Of a stretch of 64,000 nucleotides of DNA, positions 60,659 to 64,000 are shown piece after piece (positions within the stretch are counted from its first letter, which is position 1; each line of letters begins with the position of its first letter). The translations under genes were made by a program, and so were the position numbers. A model generated the notes under the pieces. That model searched no databases. It worked only from the letters and a program-made list of their open reading frames with translations, and was not told the origin of the DNA. This DNA comes from Typhlomys cinereus (lineage: Eukaryota > Chordata > Mammalia > Rodentia > Platacanthomyidae). Where the stretch lies: assembly GCA_023101885.1 (NCBI GenBank), contig JALPQD010000053.1, positions 2,792,447-2,856,446 of the forward strand. Reading direction: 5' to 3'.

Positions 60659-61250
60659 GCACACATGCTCTGGCAGAGGCTGTGGAAGGTGGCAGGGAGT
60701 GACTAATTTGTACCCCGACTTCCTAGTGGAGGAGGCGACTTAACCACACCAAGGACACATGGAAGAGTCAATTGAGAGATGCTGTAATGTAGGATTAGCT
60801 GAAAGCTAACAGACCTACCAACGGAGAAGAACCCCGGATGCTATGGCCTCTCCATGTAGAAGCTGGTTCTAGCCAGAATAATCAGAGGAACTAGTGTCGA
60901 GTGCAAAGAAACAGAAGGGCTGCAGAAATTCACATGGTGGGGCAGAGAAGGCCTAGGGCCAAAAGCCCTTTCAAAGAGACAATTATCGAAGGCCCTTGTA
61001 GCCTGGGGACTTCTGAGGACATGCCTCAGTCATCATTTTGGCCTCCCCATCTCTTCTGGCTCCCACAGCAGCTTGCTCACTGCTGTTAGTGCCTGCACAC
61101 CCTGTGCACCCAGCAAGCCATAGATAGCATCCATTGTTCTCACTCTAAAACATGTCATAATCTACCCCACAGCCTCTTCAGATCCTTCAGTGATTCTTGC
61201 CATGTCTTGGCCAGCGATACAAGTCCTACCTACCTCTAAGATTCATTCTT

Positions 61251-61308
61251 TTTTTAATTTTTTAAAAGTTTTCTTGATTGATTGATTTATACATGTGTAA
61301 GTGCATAC

Positions 61309-61358
<50 letters not shown>

Positions 61359-61587
61359 CAGAGGGCACTGTATATCCCTGTGGAGGACCAAGGGTGACTT
61401 TAGGAATCCTGGATTGATTGCTTCTACCTTCTTTTTGCTTTGCTCTGGGATTTCCCAGGCTCCACCTATCAGGGCCAGAAATGCACTGCCATTTCTACCT
61501 GGCATTTCTAAGTGGGACCTGGGATCTGAACTCAGGACCTTCTGCTTACAAACAGAGTCTTAACCCTTGAGCTATCTTTCTAGCCCT
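61251..61587 (-). mobile_element. tRNA-derived SINE, older subfamily, upstream of Cntfr
   Basis: It is the reverse complement of the older subfamily, ending in ctttctagccc at the head side, with a CA repeat (61312-61357 as GT) in its tail. Target duplications AAGATTCATTCTT and AAAATTCATTCTT flank it at 61238-61250 and 61588-61600. Confidence 0.85.
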
Positions 61588-62096
61588 AAAATTCATTCTT
61601 GATAGTCCCTTCTCTGAGCTTTAGACACCAGTGATCAATTCTATGCTGCATTTCACTTCTGTGTCTTGGCTTATTATTTCCCTCTGCCTAGAATGTCTTC
61701 CCCACGTCTCTTCTAACAAGTCTTCAAAGCTTCCATACAGGCATTACCTCCTTTTATTTGAAGTTTAGCCTCCTCATAAATACTGGGATAGGGATTCTGA
61801 TTTCTGCAGCAATTAGCTGCCTGAATCTGTGTACCTAGTACATTTGTCACACTTCTGAGAGTGAAATAGTGAAATGATGTAATGTGTTTACAGCTCACAT
61901 GGGATGGGGGGGTTCTGAGCACAGTGACTGGATTTTTCATATCATAGATAATAACTAGCTGTCTTGTGAATAACTGAGAGGTCACTGAGTCTATTAAGGG
62001 CCAAGTTTCAAGCATAGACTATTTTTGCTTCTATTTTGGGGCTTCTAAGAACCTCTGCAGACTGCAAAAGGGATGGGCGACAGTCCCTTTGTAAAT

Positions 62097-62111
62097 GCTG
62101 CCACCTTGTGG
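62097..62111 (-). promoter_or_regulatory. CTCF-like motif
   Basis: The minus strand reads CCACAAGGTGGCAGC, an almost ideal CTCF core (CCACNAGGTGGCAG). Confidence 0.6.
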
Positions 62112-62239
62112 TCTCAGGTAGAAGTGCAGCAAGAATATCATCTGCCACTGCAAAGGACTAGGATCCAACAGAATCAAGCCTGATTCCCAAACTCCAGGCT
62201 GGGTGGCCCAAAATGTAGTAGGGAGTGAAAAGACAGGTT

Positions 62240-62385
62240 CTGAAAGTGTCTCACTCTGTGGTCCAGAGTGGTTTGGTTTTCGCTATGCAGCTTAGGAGGA
62301 TGACCTTCCAAGCTGTGGCAATCCTCTTGCTTCAGCCTCCCAAATGCTAGGATTACAGGAACGAGCTACTAAGCCTGGCTGGCTT
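62240..62385 (-). mobile_element. B1-like SINE
   Basis: A fairly clear antisense B1/Alu-type element: gtctcactctgtggtccaga, cctcttgcttcagcctccca, atgctaggattacaggaacg, taagcctggctggc. Confidence 0.7.
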
Positions 62386-62682
62386 CAGAACACTCTTGAA
62401 TTCCAACACACAATGGTTAGAACAAAGATCAGAGGAAGAAAATCTCATGAAGCTTATGAGAGATGAGCGATTAATGTAATCAGAACTCAAGTCTAAAAAG
62501 ACCAGGCCAAAGATGGACAACAGACCCATGAGTGGTAACTAAGCAAGGGAGTTCTTCAAGACCCTTAATAAATAAATCTGGATCATGTCCTCTAGTTTTC
62601 GAATGGGGCACTAAGAGAGCTGGGGGTAACCACACACTTGGAAACTCAACATTCATTTCTTCTTCCACTAAAACTGATCGTA

Positions 62683-62815
62683 GGGCCAGCAAGATGGCTC
62701 AATGAGGAAAGATACTTACACAGAAACCTGGTGACCTGAGTTTGAGCCCCAGAACTTATATGGTGGAAGGAGAGAACTGATTTCTTGAAAAGTTGCTCTT
62801 TGACCTCTACATAGC
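62683..62815 (+). mobile_element. Old tRNA-derived SINE fragment (B3-like)
   Basis: It starts gggccagcaagatggctcaa, then has a B-box-like gagtttgagccccag and the stretch tatggtggaaggagagaact followed by tttgacctctacat, which I associate with old mouse-type B3-related SINEs. A related, more diverged copy is at 2880-3060. Confidence 0.65.
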
Positions 62816-63285
62816 TTACATATCCTCTTCCCCTTCTCTTGAAATAGATATTCTTAAAATTTTATTGCCTGCTGTCATTGTTTTCCTGCATGTTGCTGAC
62901 AAATTCACTATAAAACAGCTTATGGGAATGAGAGGGTTTTATTTTGGCCTACTAGTCAGGAGAGTGCATATCAACACCAGGAACTGAGGGAACTGGCCAC
63001 ATTCTAGCCACGCAATTGATGAGAGGGGGCAAACTTCACTTGCCAGACTTCGAGTCTGCCCAAGTATGCCGAAGAATGCCAAACTACAGTGAATCAGCTT
63101 TCTCCATCTTACACACCTGCCCAGAGAATGGTCCCACCCGTACCGGCTGGATCCTTCTACATAAATCAAACCATCTCCTGCGAGTTCACCTACGGCTTGC
63201 CCTAACTATCAATTCCTCACAGATGTGCCCAAAAGCTGAACTTGCAACTGTCAAATTGACACGTTTATCTAACTGTCACACTTTT

Positions 63286-63557
63286 TTTTTATAATTTTTT
63301 TATTATTATTTATTCAACTGTGCGCATGTGCGTGTGTATGTGCGCGCGCGAGTGTCGAACCACGGACGAATTTGGGAACCACCATGGCCGCCTCCACCTC
63401 CTTCTGCCCCGGGATTCACAGGCTGCGTCCTACCAGGACCAGAAGCGCAGGCCGCCCCCGCTTCCGCCTGGCGTCTATACGTGGGATCTGGGATCCGAAC
63501 TCAGGACCTTCCGCCTGCAAGGCGGAGGCTTAACCCCTGAGCCACCTCTCCAGCCCC
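63286..63557 (-). mobile_element. tRNA-derived SINE, young family, left arm of a head-to-head pair
   Basis: It is very similar to the copy at 3345-3643. A perfect 15-nt target duplication, AACTGTCACACTTTT, flanks it at 63271-63285 and 63558-63572. Its head faces the head of the next copy across about 110 bp. Confidence 0.92.
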
Positions 63558-63666
63558 AACTGTCACACTTTTCAAGTGATGTTCAAGAAAATTAAGTTAC
63601 ATCAGATACTTGACATCTTGGAGTTTATATTCTCACCAGAAGAAAATAAATAAAAACATTATTTTA

Positions 63667-63966
63667 GGGGGCTGGAGAGGTGGCTCAGGGGTTAAGCCTC
63701 TGCCTTGCAGATGGAAGGTCCTGAGTTCGGATCCTAGATCCCACCTGGCAGAAGCGGGGGCAGCCTGCGTTTCCAGTCCTGGTAGGGCGGAGCCTGTGAA
63801 TCCCGGGGCAGAGTAAACAAGGAGGTAGAGGTGGTCCATGGTGGTTCTGGAATTCGTCCTTAGTTCTACACACACATACATACATGCACACACATACATA
63901 CACACAACGCGTGCACATGCATACACGCACAATTGAATAAATAATAAAAATAAAAAAAATAAATAA
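63667..63966 (+). mobile_element. tRNA-derived SINE, young family, right arm of a head-to-head pair
   Basis: A full-length young copy in plus orientation, with A and B boxes, GC-rich body and an AATAAATAATAAAAATAA tail. A 9-nt target duplication, ATTATTTTA, is at 63658-63666 and 63967-63975. Confidence 0.9.
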
Positions 63967-64000
63967 ATTATTTTAAAGAAGTAAACTATATTTAAAACGT

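Larger units (their letters stand above)
49541..64000. other. Intergenic region upstream of Cntfr
   Basis: No gene was recognised; RPP25L, which I recall as the next human gene on this side, is not seen. The block has CTCF-like motifs at 51.1, 60.4 and 62.1 kb, an X-box cluster at 60.3 kb, a palindrome at 54.7 kb, several SINEs and microsatellites, a GA-rich stretch (59800-60180), and three tRNA-derived SINEs of the lineage-specific family near the right end. 52900-53660 is AT-rich unique sequence with TAAT cores near 53610-53630. Confidence 0.7.

Noticed and set aside
63667..63745. tRNA gene-like A and B boxes
   Set aside because: They are the tRNA-derived head of a SINE; the sequence does not close into a cloverleaf with an anticodon arm, and the same head recurs in other copies.
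49541..64000. Search for RPP25L or DCTN3 upstream
   Set aside because: No frame with an Alba-like domain or dynactin subunit was seen; they probably lie beyond the right edge.

Overview
This is a mammalian chromosomal window, almost certainly from a rodent. It has long introns, GT-AG splice sites, CpG islands, dinucleotide microsatellites and many SINEs: B1-like 7SL-derived copies, old tRNA-derived copies that look like B3/B4/ID elements, and a younger tRNA-derived family whose body I do not recognise. These point to a mouse-related (myomorph) lineage. The species cannot be settled from sequence alone.

One protein-coding gene is present, on the minus strand: Cntfr, the GPI-anchored alpha subunit of the ciliary neurotrophic factor receptor. 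Its seven large coding exons run from 29302 down to 12256, and an eighth exon at 12164 supplies only the last base of the stop codon. All intron phases agree, and the spliced frame encodes 372 residues, the length I recall for human CNTFR. It has a signal peptide, an Ig domain (C46-C89), two fibronectin III domains with the WSDWS box at 290-294, and a C-terminal GPI-attachment signal. The 3' UTR ends near 11528 behind an ATTAAA signal. A probable non-coding exon 2 lies at 40712-40816, and a probable exon 1 lies in a strong CpG island at about 48.5-49.5 kb. A second CpG island at about 37.4-38.1 kb may be an alternative promoter. Total gene length is about 37.5 kb.

Layout: 1-11527 is intergenic sequence downstream of Cntfr, full of repeats. 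11528-29302 holds the coding part. 29303-48844 is two long 5' introns with SINEs, degenerate tandem arrays and the internal CpG island. 48845-49540 is the main promoter region. 49541-64000 is upstream intergenic sequence with CTCF-like motifs, an RFX X-box/POU cluster and a head-to-head SINE pair at the right edge. No other gene, tRNA, rRNA, CRISPR array or virus-like element was recognised.

The most interesting non-coding items are a 52-bp nested dyad of homeodomain-type sites in intron 3, a 76-bp CA/CG/CA Z-DNA-prone tract beside the promoter, a stop codon split by the last intron, an upstream ORF that overlaps the Cntfr start, and about 1.2 kb of diverged tandem repeat in intron 1.
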